64,000 bases of DNA from Paenibacillus sp. FSL R5-0766 (GCF_037971845.1 NZ_CP150227.1:62001-126000); one strand, 5' to 3'. Shown: positions 20,854 through 35,348, counted from the stretch's first letter. The notes: generated by a model not told the origin, from the sequence alone. A program made the numbers and translations.

Positions 20854-20980
20854 GTTTACATAGACGCTAAAAATAAAGTTTGTCAGATGGCCCTTGCTCT
20901 CAGCACACCATTAGGGTAACACCGCGTCTTGAATTTGTTAGATTAACCTGTTCGTATTTTTGTTAAAAGAGGTGCCCTTC

Positions 20981-22318
20981 ATGAAGTTCAGGCTTCACTT
21001 TGCCAAATTCTTATCTCCTCCGTTAATTCTGGTCGGTGGTTTTCTGCTTATCATTGCGATGGGAACGGTGCTTCTCATGTTGCCAATCTCCAACCAAAGC
21101 GGTATGCATTTGGCGTTTATTGATGCGCTCTTTACATCAACCTCTGCCGCATGTGTGACTGGACTTGTCGTTGTGGATGTAGGGACGACGTTTAATTTGT
21201 TTGGTCAGATCGTCATTATGGTATTAATGCAGCTTGGTGGACTCGGCTTCATGACTATGGCTACTCTCTTTGCGCTAGTGTTGGGCAAACGAATCTCGCT
21301 CAAGGACAGGCTATTACTCAAAGAAGCCATTAATGCAGACAGTATGGAAGGGATAGTACGCATTATCCGCAAAGTGTTGATTTTCTCCTTTACCATTGAA
21401 GGGGTGGCTGCCGTCATACTGGCGCTGCGCTGGGCAACGGAGATGTCAATTGGTCAGGCTATATACTATGGATTATTCCATTCCGTTTCCCTGTTTAATA
21501 ATGGCGGATTTGATCTGTTCGGCAACAGCTTCCAATACTACACCGGAGACTGGCTATTCAATGTGACTGCTTCTGTGCTCGTTATTTCTGGTGGACTTGG
21601 ATTTGTAGTATTGAATGACCTGTTTGAGTATCGCAAACGCCGCCGTCTATCTCTTCAGTCCAAACTGGTGCTGTCTGTATCTGGAGCGCTGATCGGTATA
21701 GGAGCGATTGTGTTGTTTGTTTTCGAATTCACCAATGGACATACACTGGCTTCACTCACCTGGAGCGAGAAGATCTATGCGTCCTTCTTCCAGTCTGTCT
21801 CTACACGTTCGTCGGGAACAAGTACAATCGATATCACGGAGATGAGGCAGGCTACCCAATTTTTCTTCATTCTGCTGATGTTTATCGGGGCCTCCCCGGG
21901 ATCGACCGGGGGCGGGATCAAGACGACTACATTCCTGATCATGATTGGTGCAGTGTATGCCATGATTCGGGGGAATAAGGATATTGTGTTTTTCCGTCAG
22001 CGTGTTCCGAAAGAACTGCTAATGAGGGCGCTAACCATTATTATGGTTTCTCTGATCATATTCGTGATCGTGGTGATGCTTCTGCTTACGACAGAGGATG
22101 CGCCATTCCTTTCACTGATGTTTGAAGCTGCATCCGCAATCGGTACCGTGGGTCTTTCTGTGGGAGTGACTGATGAGTTGACCAATTGGGGCAAAATCAT
22201 TATTACCTTTACCATGTTTGTAGGCCGGATTGGGCCATTAACCATCGCGTATGCCCTTCGTCCTCGCAAAGAGAAGAAACTGTATCGTCATCCGGAAGGC
22301 CGGATCATTATCGGATAA
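20981..22318 (+). CDS. KtrB/TrkH-type potassium translocating subunit
   Basis: Predicted membrane pore of a Ktr potassium uptake system. Four repeated M1-P-M2 units are visible, each with a selectivity-loop segment: TSAACVTGLVVVD (about residue 46), SVSLFNNGGFDLFG, SVSTRSSGTSTID and ASAIGTVGLSVGV. The protein is 445 residues, like KtrB and shorter than TrkH. ATG at 20981 is preceded by AGAGGTG; the longer frame from 20960 has no ribosome site. No ktrA (RCK gating subunit) is adjacent, as for ktrD/ktrC pairs that lie apart in B. subtilis. Confidence 0.9.
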   Translation: MKFRLHFAKFLSPPLILVGGFLLIIAMGTVLLMLPISNQSGMHLAFIDALFTSTSAACVTGLVVVDVGTTFNLFGQIVIMVLMQLGGLGFMTMATLFALVLGKRISLKDRLLLKEAINADSMEGIVRIIRKVLIFSFTIEGVAAVILALRWATEMSIGQAIYYGLFHSVSLFNNGGFDLFGNSFQYYTGDWLFNVTASVLVISGGLGFVVLNDLFEYRKRRRLSLQSKLVLSVSGALIGIGAIVLFVFEFTNGHTLASLTWSEKIYASFFQSVSTRSSGTSTIDITEMRQATQFFFILLMFIGASPGSTGGGIKTTTFLIMIGAVYAMIRGNKDIVFFRQRVPKELLMRALTIIMVSLIIFVIVVMLLLTTEDAPFLSLMFEAASAIGTVGLSVGVTDELTNWGKIIITFTMFVGRIGPLTIAYALRPRKEKKLYRHPEGRIIIG

Positions 22319-22321
22319 AAA

Positions 22322-22400
22322 GAAAAACCGTCAGACATTCAGAACTAACTCCTGTTATCGTAACGGGCCTTAGTCACAACGAATGTGCTGCGGTTTTTTT
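22322..22400. terminator. branched bidirectional terminator between ktrB and tetR
   Basis: AAAAACCG and CGGTTTTTTTT form the outer stem, ACATTC/GAATGT a second helix, and CCTGTTA/TAACGGG an enclosed hairpin. A and T runs at the two ends suit termination of both converging transcripts. Confidence 0.7.
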
Positions 22401-22404
22401 TGGT

Positions 22405-23001
22405 TTAACGACACAAGGAAGCAAGGTGCAAAGTGAGAACATCGTCCATGAGCCTGCCATTCATCTGATCTGGTCTAAGCACGGTATGGATACCCAAGCC
22501 ATCCACCAGTGCATACAATCTCTCGATCTCCAGTTCTTTGTCCAGATCAGGTTTGGAGAGATCGAGTTTAATCAAGTAGGTGATAACAGAACCTACAGCT
22601 TTTCTAAGTTCATCATATACGGTATTAGCAAGTTCTTTGAGTGTAGGATCGGTTTTCGATCTGGCTGTAAAAGCGTACCACACCTCCATTTCGGCCAGTT
22701 TTTCTTCCGTGTTTGGTAAGAATTCGAGCAATAGGCGTTTCATATTGTCCATCGGAGAGCCGGTGAAGGACATTTGTTGGACTCGATGAGACACCCGTTC
22801 AGATACCAAATTCATAGCATATAGTAGTAGTTCCGATTGAGTAGAAAAGTAGTGACGCATCGAACCGACCGAAATTCCAGCTTCTTCAGCGATATTTCGA
22901 ACAGAGGCTTGTTCCATGCCATCTCTCCGTATAATACGCCATGCTGCCTCGGCTACGATCATACGCTGTTTATCGTGATCAACAATTTTAGGCATAGGCA
23001 T
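22405..23001 (-). CDS. TetR/AcrR-family transcriptional regulator
   Basis: 198 residues. The N-terminal TetR helix-turn-helix (about 8-55) contains the diagnostic ASVRNIAEEAGISVGSMRHYF block; the remaining 140 residues are the ligand-binding/dimerisation domain of the BetI-like C-terminal type. The ligand is unknown. It is divergent from a membrane-protein gene 80 nt away, the classic arrangement for local repression. A second ATG two codons later is an equally possible start; no strong ribosome site is seen. Confidence 0.88.
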   Translation of the reverse strand: MPMPKIVDHDKQRMIVAEAAWRIIRRDGMEQASVRNIAEEAGISVGSMRHYFSTQSELLLYAMNLVSERVSHRVQQMSFTGSPMDNMKRLLLEFLPNTEEKLAEMEVWYAFTARSKTDPTLKELANTVYDELRKAVGSVITYLIKLDLSKPDLDKELEIERLYALVDGLGIHTVLRPDQMNGRLMDDVLTLHLASLCR

Positions 23002-23023
23002 ATTATATCACTGTTGATTATTA

Positions 23024-23039
23024 TAGTACAGACGTGCTA
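23024..23039. promoter_or_regulatory. candidate TetR operator
   Basis: Imperfect inverted repeat TAGTAC-AGAC-GTGCTA midway in the 80-nt divergent region, with partial symmetry extending outward. Its position would block both promoters. Confidence 0.4.
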
Positions 23040-23081
23040 AATTATATTTAATACATTTGTATCAAAAAAGGAGAGGCTGAA

Positions 23082-23633
23082 ATGATTGGTTATTTCATTA
23101 TAGGTTGTGAGATCGCATTTTGGGTGTTTGTGTTCACAGGTCTGAGTGTCAGGTATCTCCTTGGCATGAAGCGGTTAGGCATCGGTTTGTTAACGGTCAC
23201 GCCGGTTATTGATCTGTTATTGCTGGTAGCTACAGTTATGGATCTACAGGGAGGAGCTACAGCAAGTATGATTCATGGTATAGCTGCGGTGTATATAGGA
23301 GTAAGCATTGCTTATGGTCATCAGATGATCGCTTGGGCGGATCGATATTTCCTATATTGGTTCAAGGGTGGAGAGAATCCTCGCAGCAGCAAGTTATATG
23401 GTAGAGAACATGCGAGTCGTGAGCGTAGTGGATGGTTTAGACATCTATTGGCTTGGGCTATAGGAAGTGCTTTTTTATTCGCCATGATATGGTGGATTGG
23501 AGATGCTGAACGTACAGCTGCCTTCGATAATCTGATCAGAGTGTGGGGAATAATACTCGGAATCGATTTTCTGATAAGCTTTAGTTATAGTTTATGGCCA
23601 AGAAAGGTTCCTGCTAGGAATGTTAAACATTAA
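23082..23633 (+). CDS. integral membrane protein of unknown function (YmcC-like)
   Basis: 183 residues with four to five predicted transmembrane segments (about 4-24, 33-52, 62-82, 127-146 and 152-172) and a basic loop between residues 95 and 122 containing GREHASRERSGW. The general form resembles B. subtilis YmcC, a membrane protein without known function; this comparison is from memory. AAAGGAGAGG precedes the ATG. The divergent TetR gene is its likely regulator, and the pair may respond to a compound or stress. Confidence 0.75.
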   Translation: MIGYFIIGCEIAFWVFVFTGLSVRYLLGMKRLGIGLLTVTPVIDLLLLVATVMDLQGGATASMIHGIAAVYIGVSIAYGHQMIAWADRYFLYWFKGGENPRSSKLYGREHASRERSGWFRHLLAWAIGSAFLFAMIWWIGDAERTAAFDNLIRVWGIILGIDFLISFSYSLWPRKVPARNVKH

Positions 23634-23645
23634 AAAGCTGGGTGA

Positions 23646-23689
23646 GCGTGCATACGAACTGGCTAAGTTGGGAGAACCCGTATGTACGC
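23646..23689 (+). other. stable hairpin upstream of the rRNA operon
   Basis: GCGTGCATACG (23646-23656) pairs with CGTATGTACGC (23679-23689) with a single G-T wobble. No T-run follows, so it may be a weak terminator or processing site for the preceding transcript. Confidence 0.4.
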
Positions 23690-23735
23690 CCCGTATTAAA
23701 TCAAACCGATTGTTAATATAGATTCAAAAAAAGAC

Positions 23736-23764
23736 TTGCAATGCAAATCTGTACATGGTATATT
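23736..23764 (+). promoter_or_regulatory. rRNA operon promoter P1
   Basis: TTGCAA (23736-23741), 17-nt spacer and TATATT (23759-23764), preceded by an A-tract at about 23726-23732 that resembles an UP element. Confidence 0.75.
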
Positions 23765-23845
23765 CTAATTCCGGCCAAGAAAACACGGTTTACACGGTGC
23801 GGCAAGCAAATGAAATAAGCTTCGAAAGAAACTTAAAAAAAGAGC

Positions 23846-23874
23846 TTGCAAAGTTGGTGCGGATGTGATAAGAT
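23846..23874 (+). promoter_or_regulatory. rRNA operon promoter P2
   Basis: TTGCAA (23846-23851), 17-nt spacer and TAAGAT (23869-23874), also preceded by an A-tract (23835-23841). P1 and P2 lie 110 nt apart and share the same -35 sequence, the usual tandem arrangement. Confidence 0.8.
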
Positions 23875-23916
23875 ATAAAAGTTGCTGAGGAGAACAACGC
23901 TCGGTAACAAAACAAG

Positions 23917-23932
23917 TTTGATCTTTGAAAAC
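23917..23932 (+). promoter_or_regulatory. rRNA leader boxA-like antitermination site
   Basis: TGATCTTTGAAAAC in the leader resembles the Bacillus rrn boxA, bound by NusB-S10. A small CATTCTGC/GCAGAATG hairpin follows at 23952-23969, probably part of the 16S processing stem. Confidence 0.65.
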
Positions 23933-24072
23933 TGAACAACGAGTGAGTAAACATTCTGCTTGCAGAATGAACGCAAAAGTTTGAGACAAGTCTTGGCTTG
24001 GATCGGCTGGAGCACAAATGAGATTTTTAATCTCGTCAGATTCAAAATGAGCTTATCGCTCTTTTCAATATT

Positions 24073-28862
<4,790 letters not shown>

Positions 28863-28937
28863 TAGCAAGTTTAATTCGCATGTTTCGTTTCGAATCTAGT
28901 TTTCAGAGAACAACAACTCTGAAATGTAAGCTACGCG

Positions 28938-29054
28938 TTTGGTGGCGATGGCGGAGGGGTTCCACACGTACCCATCCCGAACACGACCGTTAAGCCCTCT
29001 AGCGCCGATGGTACTTGGACCGCAGGGTCCTGGGAGAGTAGGACGCCGCCAAGC
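28938..29054 (+). rRNA. rrf: 5S ribosomal RNA
   Basis: About 117 nt, from TTTGGTGGCGATGGCG to GGACGCCGCCAAGC; the two ends pair to form helix I, and the CCCATCCCGAACACG loop is conserved. It completes a 16S-23S-5S operon. Confidence 0.96.
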
Positions 29055-29058
29055 AAAG

Positions 29059-29094
29059 AACCACTTCCGATGTTATTCGGTGGTGGTTTTTATT
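29059..29094 (+). terminator. rRNA operon terminator
   Basis: AACCACTTCCGA (29059-29070) pairs with TCGGTGGTGGTT (29077-29088), with one mismatch, and is followed by T. The next 190 nt to the guaB promoter show no gene. Confidence 0.88.
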
Positions 29095-29286
29095 ATATAG
29101 TTTTATTATGCAGTATGGGATTAAAATACAGATTGAATTTGGTAATTTATCAGCACAATAGTATGTATAAAAGTAACGTTATTCGATACGAATTGGCGTT
29201 TTTTTGCGTAATAACTAGACTTGTCCGCTCTGGAAAAACAGTTGTGTTCATCAGGCAATACACCTGCTATAACCAGGTACTTTTCC

Positions 29287-29316
29287 TTGACAGTCTAAAT
29301 ATCGCTTTGCTAAGAT
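29287..29316 (+). promoter_or_regulatory. guaB promoter
   Basis: TTGACA (29287-29292), 18-nt spacer and TAAGAT (29311-29316) with TGC upstream forming an extended -10. Confidence 0.75.
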
Positions 29317-29341
29317 GGCAATAATAAATTTTTCAGAAAAC

Positions 29342-29361
29342 GTATTTTCGGCGTAAAATAC
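29342..29361 (+). promoter_or_regulatory. hairpin in the guaB leader
   Basis: GTATTTT (29342-29348) pairs perfectly with AAAATAC (29355-29361) around CGGCGT, about 25 nt after the predicted transcription start. No purine riboswitch core was found around it. Confidence 0.4.
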
Positions 29362-29397
29362 AGCCTGGAATCTTCGGGTTTTGGACCGTAAAGCTGA

Positions 29398-30879
<1,482 letters not shown>

Positions 30880-30904
30880 TCGGAAGAGAGTTAATCATTT
30901 CCAG

Positions 30905-30943
30905 GACAGGCTCGGTGATTTTCACCGGGTCTGTCTTTTTTTG
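30905..30943 (+). terminator. guaB terminator
   Basis: GACAG-CGGTGA pairs with TCACCG-CTGTC and is followed by seven T. Confidence 0.92.
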
Positions 30944-31295
30944 CAGATACCCCTGTGATAGAATAGAACAAGCGGTGACGATCCATGGATGGATTAAGGC
31001 GTTGCGGCGGCTATTTGACGTGAATCTATGAATATGGTTTTGAAAAGCAAATGCAGTGCCAGAAAAGGCTGCCAGGTAAACAGAAGCGCGGACGTCCTTT
31101 TACATAAGCATTTGCAAAATGCGGACTAAGTGACAATCGATAACGAACTTTAGGAGCAATAATATTGCTCGTTCGATACAGCGCATATAGCACACAACTC
31201 GTACATCAAACACGCAGGTTAGGGAACAAGAAAATCGCAGCATAAGCTGCACTGAAGCAATTAACAATGCTTTGGATCGAAGGGAGTATTCATCA
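30944..31295 (+). other. long structured leader before dacA
   Basis: About 350 nt without a gene. The clearest element is CGAAC-TTTAG-GAGCAAT-AAT-ATTGCTC-GTTCG at 31144-31175, a two-tier hairpin with a one-sided bulge; GCATTT/AAATGC at about 31109-31123 and GCAGC/GCTGC at about 31234-31247 are smaller. No known riboswitch and no clear promoter were identified. Confidence 0.5.
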
Positions 31296-32684
31296 TTGAA
31301 AGCCAAACACATGAATAAAAAGAAACGCCAAATGCTCAAAAAGAGCGTAGCCTCGGTAATGCTAATTAACATGCTTTGCATGTCTGCAGTAATGCCGGTC
31401 ATGGCTGCTGCGGACAACTCCGGTCAGGTTCTGACTGCTGCGGCAACAACAACAAAGACGGAGAAAGCTGTACAGGTGCCTGGGGTAGACTCGCTTGGGC
31501 TTGAGGTTAGATCTGCGGTGCTAATGGAAGCCTCAACGGGACAGATTCTACTAAATGTCGATGCGGATAAAGCGATGCCACCTGCAAGTATGACCAAAAT
31601 GATGACAGAGTACATTGTCGCCGAACAAGTCAAACAAGGTAAATTCGGTTGGGACGATATTGTAACTGTTAAAAAGAATGCTGCACAAAGTATCGGGTCG
31701 CGAATTTTCCTCGCGGAAGGTGACCAGCACACAGTTAAGGATCTCTATATTGCTATGGCTGTTGGCTCTGCCAATGATGCTACGGTTGCTTTGGCTGAAC
31801 ATGTTGCCGGTTCGGAAGAAGCTTTCGTGAAAATGATGAATGATGAAGCGAAGCGTATGGGCATGAAGGATACCTTCTTTATCAACTCTTCCGGTCTCGA
31901 CCGAGCAGATATGCCTGCTGATTTCCGCCCAGCTGAAGACAAGGAAACTGTGATGTCCGCTCTAGATGCTGCAATTCTATGCCGATACATCATTATGGAT
32001 CACCCGGACTACACAGAATTTACAACTATTCAATCCTACAAGTTCCGTCCCAATGATAAAGCTCCAATTATCAATTATAACTGGATGCTGGAAGCGAATA
32101 AAAATATAACCAATTTCAAAAGCTATGCCTATGAAGGTCTGGATGGAATGAAAACAGGCCATACCACGAACGCAGGTAATAACTTTACAGGTACAGCAGA
32201 ACGTAACGGTATGCGTCTAATTAGTGTTGTTATGGGCACAGATTCGGAATCCGCACGTTTCAGAGAAACTAAAAAGGTATTGGACTATGGATTTAACAAC
32301 TTTGAAGTGAAACAGGCTGTTGCAGGCAAGACCAAAGTGACGGGCTGGGAAGCGGTACCTTTGAAAAAAGGGAAAGAAACAACCGTTCCTGTTGTAACTG
32401 ATAATGCGGTAAGTTTTGTTGTTCCCAAAGGTACTCAGAACCTGAATGTGACGTTCAAAGCTAACGTAAATGAGGCTGATAAGCTGGTAGCACCAATCAA
32501 GGCAGGTACGAAAGTGGGTACGGTAACGTACACGTATAAAGCAGATGGAATTGAGCCACAGGAAAAAACAGTGAACTTGATCACTGCTGAAGAGGCTGAA
32601 AAAGGCGGATGGTTCCGTTTGTTCTTCCGTGCCGTGAAGGATTTCTTCGTAGATCTCTTTGACGGGATCAAAAACTTGTTCTAA
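31296..32684 (+). CDS. dacA: D-alanyl-D-alanine carboxypeptidase (PBP5/DacA)
   Basis: Low-molecular-weight penicillin-binding protein that trims the terminal D-alanine of the peptidoglycan pentapeptide. The signal peptide covers about residues 1-38 and ends AAA-like. The active-site triad is clear: SMTK (serine nucleophile), SAN and KTG (in GMKTGHTT). The C-terminal domain ends in an amphipathic helix (FRLFFRAVKDFFVDLF) that should bind the membrane. TTG at 31296 is preferred over 31272, since GGGAG lies 9 nt ahead; 462 residues. It follows guaB as in B. subtilis. Confidence 0.95.
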   Translation: MKAKHMNKKKRQMLKKSVASVMLINMLCMSAVMPVMAAADNSGQVLTAAATTTKTEKAVQVPGVDSLGLEVRSAVLMEASTGQILLNVDADKAMPPASMTKMMTEYIVAEQVKQGKFGWDDIVTVKKNAAQSIGSRIFLAEGDQHTVKDLYIAMAVGSANDATVALAEHVAGSEEAFVKMMNDEAKRMGMKDTFFINSSGLDRADMPADFRPAEDKETVMSALDAAILCRYIIMDHPDYTEFTTIQSYKFRPNDKAPIINYNWMLEANKNITNFKSYAYEGLDGMKTGHTTNAGNNFTGTAERNGMRLISVVMGTDSESARFRETKKVLDYGFNNFEVKQAVAGKTKVTGWEAVPLKKGKETTVPVVTDNAVSFVVPKGTQNLNVTFKANVNEADKLVAPIKAGTKVGTVTYTYKADGIEPQEKTVNLITAEEAEKGGWFRLFFRAVKDFFVDLFDGIKNLF

Positions 32685-32901
32685 CCCTTAGCAAACTTCA
32701 TTAAAAGAGTATGATCATGATTTTGATGTATATGTGATCATATCATTGACAAAATACAAGTTATTCCGACCGGATGGATTGTATATTTACAATTTTTCCG
32801 GTAAAATATCAAGTTAGAATTCACGTATGATGAAGTAAAAAAGTACAATGTTCGTTTACCGTATGCAAGATCGTGGCTGGTAAGAGAAGGGGAATGAGCG
32901 T
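32685..32901 (+). other. dacA-pdxT gap where pdxS would be expected
   Basis: 217 nt without a coding frame. It contains a perfect inverted repeat TATGATCA (32710-32717) and TGATCATA (32735-32742), and a possible promoter TTGTAT (32779-32784), 17 nt, TAAAAT (32802-32807). No remnant of pdxS was recognised. Confidence 0.6.
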
Positions 32902-33492
32902 ATGAAGATCGGCGTTTTAGCACTTCAAGGAGCTGTAACAGAGCATATTCGAAGTATTGAACGTGCTGGAGCAGAAGGTATAGCTATCAAACAGGTTCAG
33001 CAATTGGAGGACTTGGATGGTCTTATCCTCCCTGGCGGGGAAAGCACGACGATCGGTAAACTGATGCGCAAGTATGGGTTTATGGATGCCATTCGCACGT
33101 TTGCTGCTGAAGGCAAACCGGTATTTGGTACCTGTGCTGGCTTGATCGTTATGGCTAAACACATTGCAGGGCAAGAAGAAGCTCATTTGGAGCTAATGGA
33201 TATGACTGTATCCCGAAATGCATTTGGACGGCAGAGAGAAAGTTTTGAGACGGATTTGCCGGTCAAAGGCATTGAGGAAACGGTAAGGGCTGTGTTTATA
33301 CGGGCACCCTTGATCGAGAGTGTCGGAGACCAGGTCGAAGTTCTCTCCACATACAAGGATGAGATTGTTACCGCTCGTCAGGGGCATTTGCTGGCTTGCT
33401 CCTACCATCCGGAATTGACGGATGACTATCGTCTGCATACTTATTTTGTAGACATGGCCAGATCCTACAAACACACGGTAGACTCTAAATAA
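32902..33492 (+). CDS. pdxT: pyridoxal 5'-phosphate synthase glutaminase subunit PdxT
   Basis: Class I glutaminase that makes ammonia for the PLP synthase PdxS, forming a 12+12 complex. The GGESTTIG motif, nucleophile C in GTCAGLIVMA (about residue 79) and the catalytic His-Glu in YHPELTDD (near residue 170) are intact. 196 residues. AAGGGGAATG precedes the ATG. It is useless alone in family terms, because it needs PdxS to be active and to use its ammonia, yet pdxS is not next to it. serS follows. Confidence 0.96.
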   Translation: MKIGVLALQGAVTEHIRSIERAGAEGIAIKQVQQLEDLDGLILPGGESTTIGKLMRKYGFMDAIRTFAAEGKPVFGTCAGLIVMAKHIAGQEEAHLELMDMTVSRNAFGRQRESFETDLPVKGIEETVRAVFIRAPLIESVGDQVEVLSTYKDEIVTARQGHLLACSYHPELTDDYRLHTYFVDMARSYKHTVDSK

Positions 33493-33502
33493 TGCATGAT
33501 GT

Positions 33503-33659
33503 ACAACCTATGATCTCCCGGTCATCGGATCACTTCCCCAGAAGCCTTGTAAGGCCGCTGGATGGCAGTTGCATCTGAACGGATGCCTGATGTTGCCTGT
33601 ATCTGCTTCAAAGCGGGAATCGCAGCGGAGGGTGACACCGGGGATATAGGTTGTTTTTT
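33503..33659 (+). ncRNA. branched RNA element closed by an 18-bp stem, ending in a T-run
   Basis: ACAACCTAT (33503-33511), ATC (33513-33515) and CCCGGT (33517-33522) pair with ACCGGG (33637-33642), GAT (33643-33645) and ATAGGTTGT (33646-33654), giving 18 pairs with two single-base bulges. Six T (33654-33659) follow at once, so the closing stem is itself an intrinsic terminator. Inside are GCCT/AGGC (33544-33555), CCGCTG/CAGCGG (33555-33560 with 33623-33628) and GCATC/GATGC (33571-33586). A competing hairpin TGATC/GATCA (33511-33515 with 33528-33532) would break the 5' arm, as an antiterminator does. I do not recognise the family. Confidence 0.55.
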
Positions 33660-33765
33660 GGGTTACAGGTTCCGATAAGTATATAGTAAGGTATATACAG
33701 TAGAGTTTTGAGAATGGATTTAACATAAGGCTTCACGTTGTGAGGTTATTTAGGAGGGGTATATC

Positions 33766-35049
33766 GTGCTTGATGTGAAAATATTGCGGAATGAGTATGC
33801 ACGTGTAGAAGAAGCATTGACTAAACGTGGCAAATCGCTGGATCTTATCGCTGGATTTACCGAGATGGATGCCAAGCGTCGGGAATTGCTTCAAGAGAGT
33901 GAAACGCTGAAGAGTCGTCGGAATACGGTCTCCGCGGAAGTTGCTAGACTGAAGAAAAATCGTGAGAATGCAGATGATCTGATTGTGGAGATGCGTGAAG
34001 TCTCTGATCGAATCAAAGCCATGGACGAGGAAGTTCGGGAACTGGAAGTGAAGATCAATGATCTCACAATGGCGATTCCAAACATTCCTAACGAAAGTGT
34101 ACCTATTGGAGCTTCTGAAGACGACAATGTTGAGATTCGTCGTTGGGAAGAGCCGAAGTCATTTACTTTTGCACCAAAAGCACACTGGGAAATTGCGCAG
34201 GATCTCGATATTCTTGATTTTGAAGCGGCTGCCAAAGTAACAGGTTCCCGTTTTACCTTTTATAAAGGTCTGGGTGCACGTCTCGAACGTGCATTGATTA
34301 ACTTCATGATGGATCTGCACAGCGATCAACATGGATATGAAGAGATTCTGCCTCCATACATCGTTAATCGGGACAGCTTGTTTGGAACAGGTCAACTGCC
34401 TAAGTTCGAAGAAGATCTGTTCAAGTTGAAAGATACTGAATATTATCTGATTCCTACTGCTGAAGTTCCGGTAACGAACTACCATCGCGAAGAGATTCTG
34501 AATGTAGATCAATTGCCTAAGCACTTTGTGGCATACAGCTCTTGTTTCCGCTCTGAAGCCGGTTCGGCTGGACGGGATACACGCGGCTTGATTCGTCAGC
34601 ATCAATTCAACAAAGTAGAGCTGCTCAAGCTCTCTACTCCAGAGACTTCGTATGAAGAGTTGGAGCAAATGACTCAAAATGCGGAGCGTGTGCTTCAATT
34701 ATTGGGCTTGCCGTATCGCGTTCTGACATTGTGTACCGCAGATATGGGCTTCACTTCAGCTAAAACGTATGATATTGAAGTATGGTTGCCTGAGAGCAAT
34801 ACCTATCGTGAGATTTCTTCTTGCTCTAACTGTGAGGACTTCCAGGCACGTCGTGCCAATATCCGTTTCCGCAGAGAGCCAAAAGCCAAACCGGAATTTG
34901 TTCATACATTGAACGGGTCGGGATTGGCTGTTGGACGGACGGTAGCGGCTATCCTGGAGAACTATCAACAGGAAGATGGTACGGTTGTTATTCCTGAAGC
35001 ACTGCGTCCTTATATGGGCGGCACCAGTGTGATTGCACGTCGCTCTTAA
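33766..35049 (+). CDS. serS: seryl-tRNA synthetase
   Basis: Class II synthetase charging tRNA-Ser. The N-terminal long antiparallel coiled coil (about 30-100), which reads the variable arm of tRNA-Ser, precedes the catalytic domain with motif 2 ([21 protein letters not shown]) and motif 3 ([10 protein letters not shown]). 427 residues. GTG start at 33766 with TAGGAGGGG upstream. Its leader contains the branched terminator-like RNA, and a tRNA-Ser gene follows, as in B. subtilis. Confidence 0.97.
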   Translation: MLDVKILRNEYARVEEALTKRGKSLDLIAGFTEMDAKRRELLQESETLKSRRNTVSAEVARLKKNRENADDLIVEMREVSDRIKAMDEEVRELEVKINDLTMAIPNIPNESVPIGASEDDNVEIRRWEEPKSFTFAPKAHWEIAQDLDILDFEAAAKVTGSRFTFYKGLGARLERALINFMMDLHSDQHGYEEILPPYIVNRDSLFGTGQLPKFEEDLFKLKDTEYYLIPTAEVPVTNYHREEILNVDQLPKHFVAYSSCFRSEAGSAGRDTRGLIRQHQFNKVELLKLSTPETSYEELEQMTQNAERVLQLLGLPYRVLTLCTADMGFTSAKTYDIEVWLPESNTYREISSCSNCEDFQARRANIRFRREPKAKPEFVHTLNGSGLAVGRTVAAILENYQQEDGTVVIPEALRPYMGGTSVIARRS

Positions 35050-35087
35050 GAGTTAGCTAACCATCCTCATCAAGAGGAATACAAATT

Positions 35088-35125
35088 CAATCCGTCATTT
35101 TGGAATGGCGGATTGGAGTGTTTTG
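35088..35125 (+). terminator. serS terminator
   Basis: CAATCCGTCATT (35088-35099) pairs with AATGGCGGATTG (35104-35115), a 12-bp stem with a 4-nt loop; a short T-run follows after GAGTG. Confidence 0.75.
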
Positions 35126-35176
35126 TATAACGGAGACAGTTGTCTGATTAGAATTATCAATTTTCATATAAAAAGG

Positions 35177-35206
35177 TTGCATTATAATGTCGAGATGTGG
35201 TATGAT
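35177..35206 (+). promoter_or_regulatory. tRNA-Ser promoter
   Basis: TTGCAT (35177-35182), 18-nt spacer and TATGAT (35201-35206) with TGG forming an extended -10. Confidence 0.7.
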
Positions 35207-35242
35207 ACTTTTCGTGGCAAGTTTATAAAAGTTAATTTCCCT

Positions 35243-35331
35243 GGAGAGGTACCGAAGCGGTCATAACGGGGCGGTCTTGAAAACCGTTAGGGGGCAACTC
35301 CACGTGGGTTCGAATCCCACCCTCTCCGCCA
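35243..35331 (+). tRNA. tRNA-Ser (anticodon UGA)
   Basis: 89 nt with an encoded CCA end. The acceptor stem GGAGAGG pairs with CCTCTCC; the anticodon loop CTTGAAA gives UGA; the long variable arm expected of serine tRNA and the T-loop GTTCGAATC are present. It reads UCN codons. It follows serS as in B. subtilis. Confidence 0.97.
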
Positions 35332-35348
35332 TACTATACTTATAACAA

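Noticed and set aside
20851..20980. c-di-AMP riboswitch before the KtrB gene
   Set aside because: Looked for because ktrAB often carries one; none of the conserved blocks occurs in this 130-nt gap.
22186..22719. 177-codon plus-strand frame over the ktrB end and tetR
   Set aside because: Runs through the terminator and antisense to a clear TetR gene.
33629..33642. T-box-like 14-mer (AGGGTGACACCGGG) before serS
   Set aside because: It matches 12 of 14 T-box positions, but the tRNA-pairing UGGN is changed to TGAC, no stem I or specifier loop is visible, and the T-run belongs to a stem formed with far upstream sequence, unlike a T-box terminator.
33503..33659. Miniature transposon reading of the pdxT-serS element
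   Set aside because: Terminal repeats are present, but no target-site duplication is seen, no second copy exists in the window and the immediate T-run suits a terminator better. Not excluded without genome-wide search.
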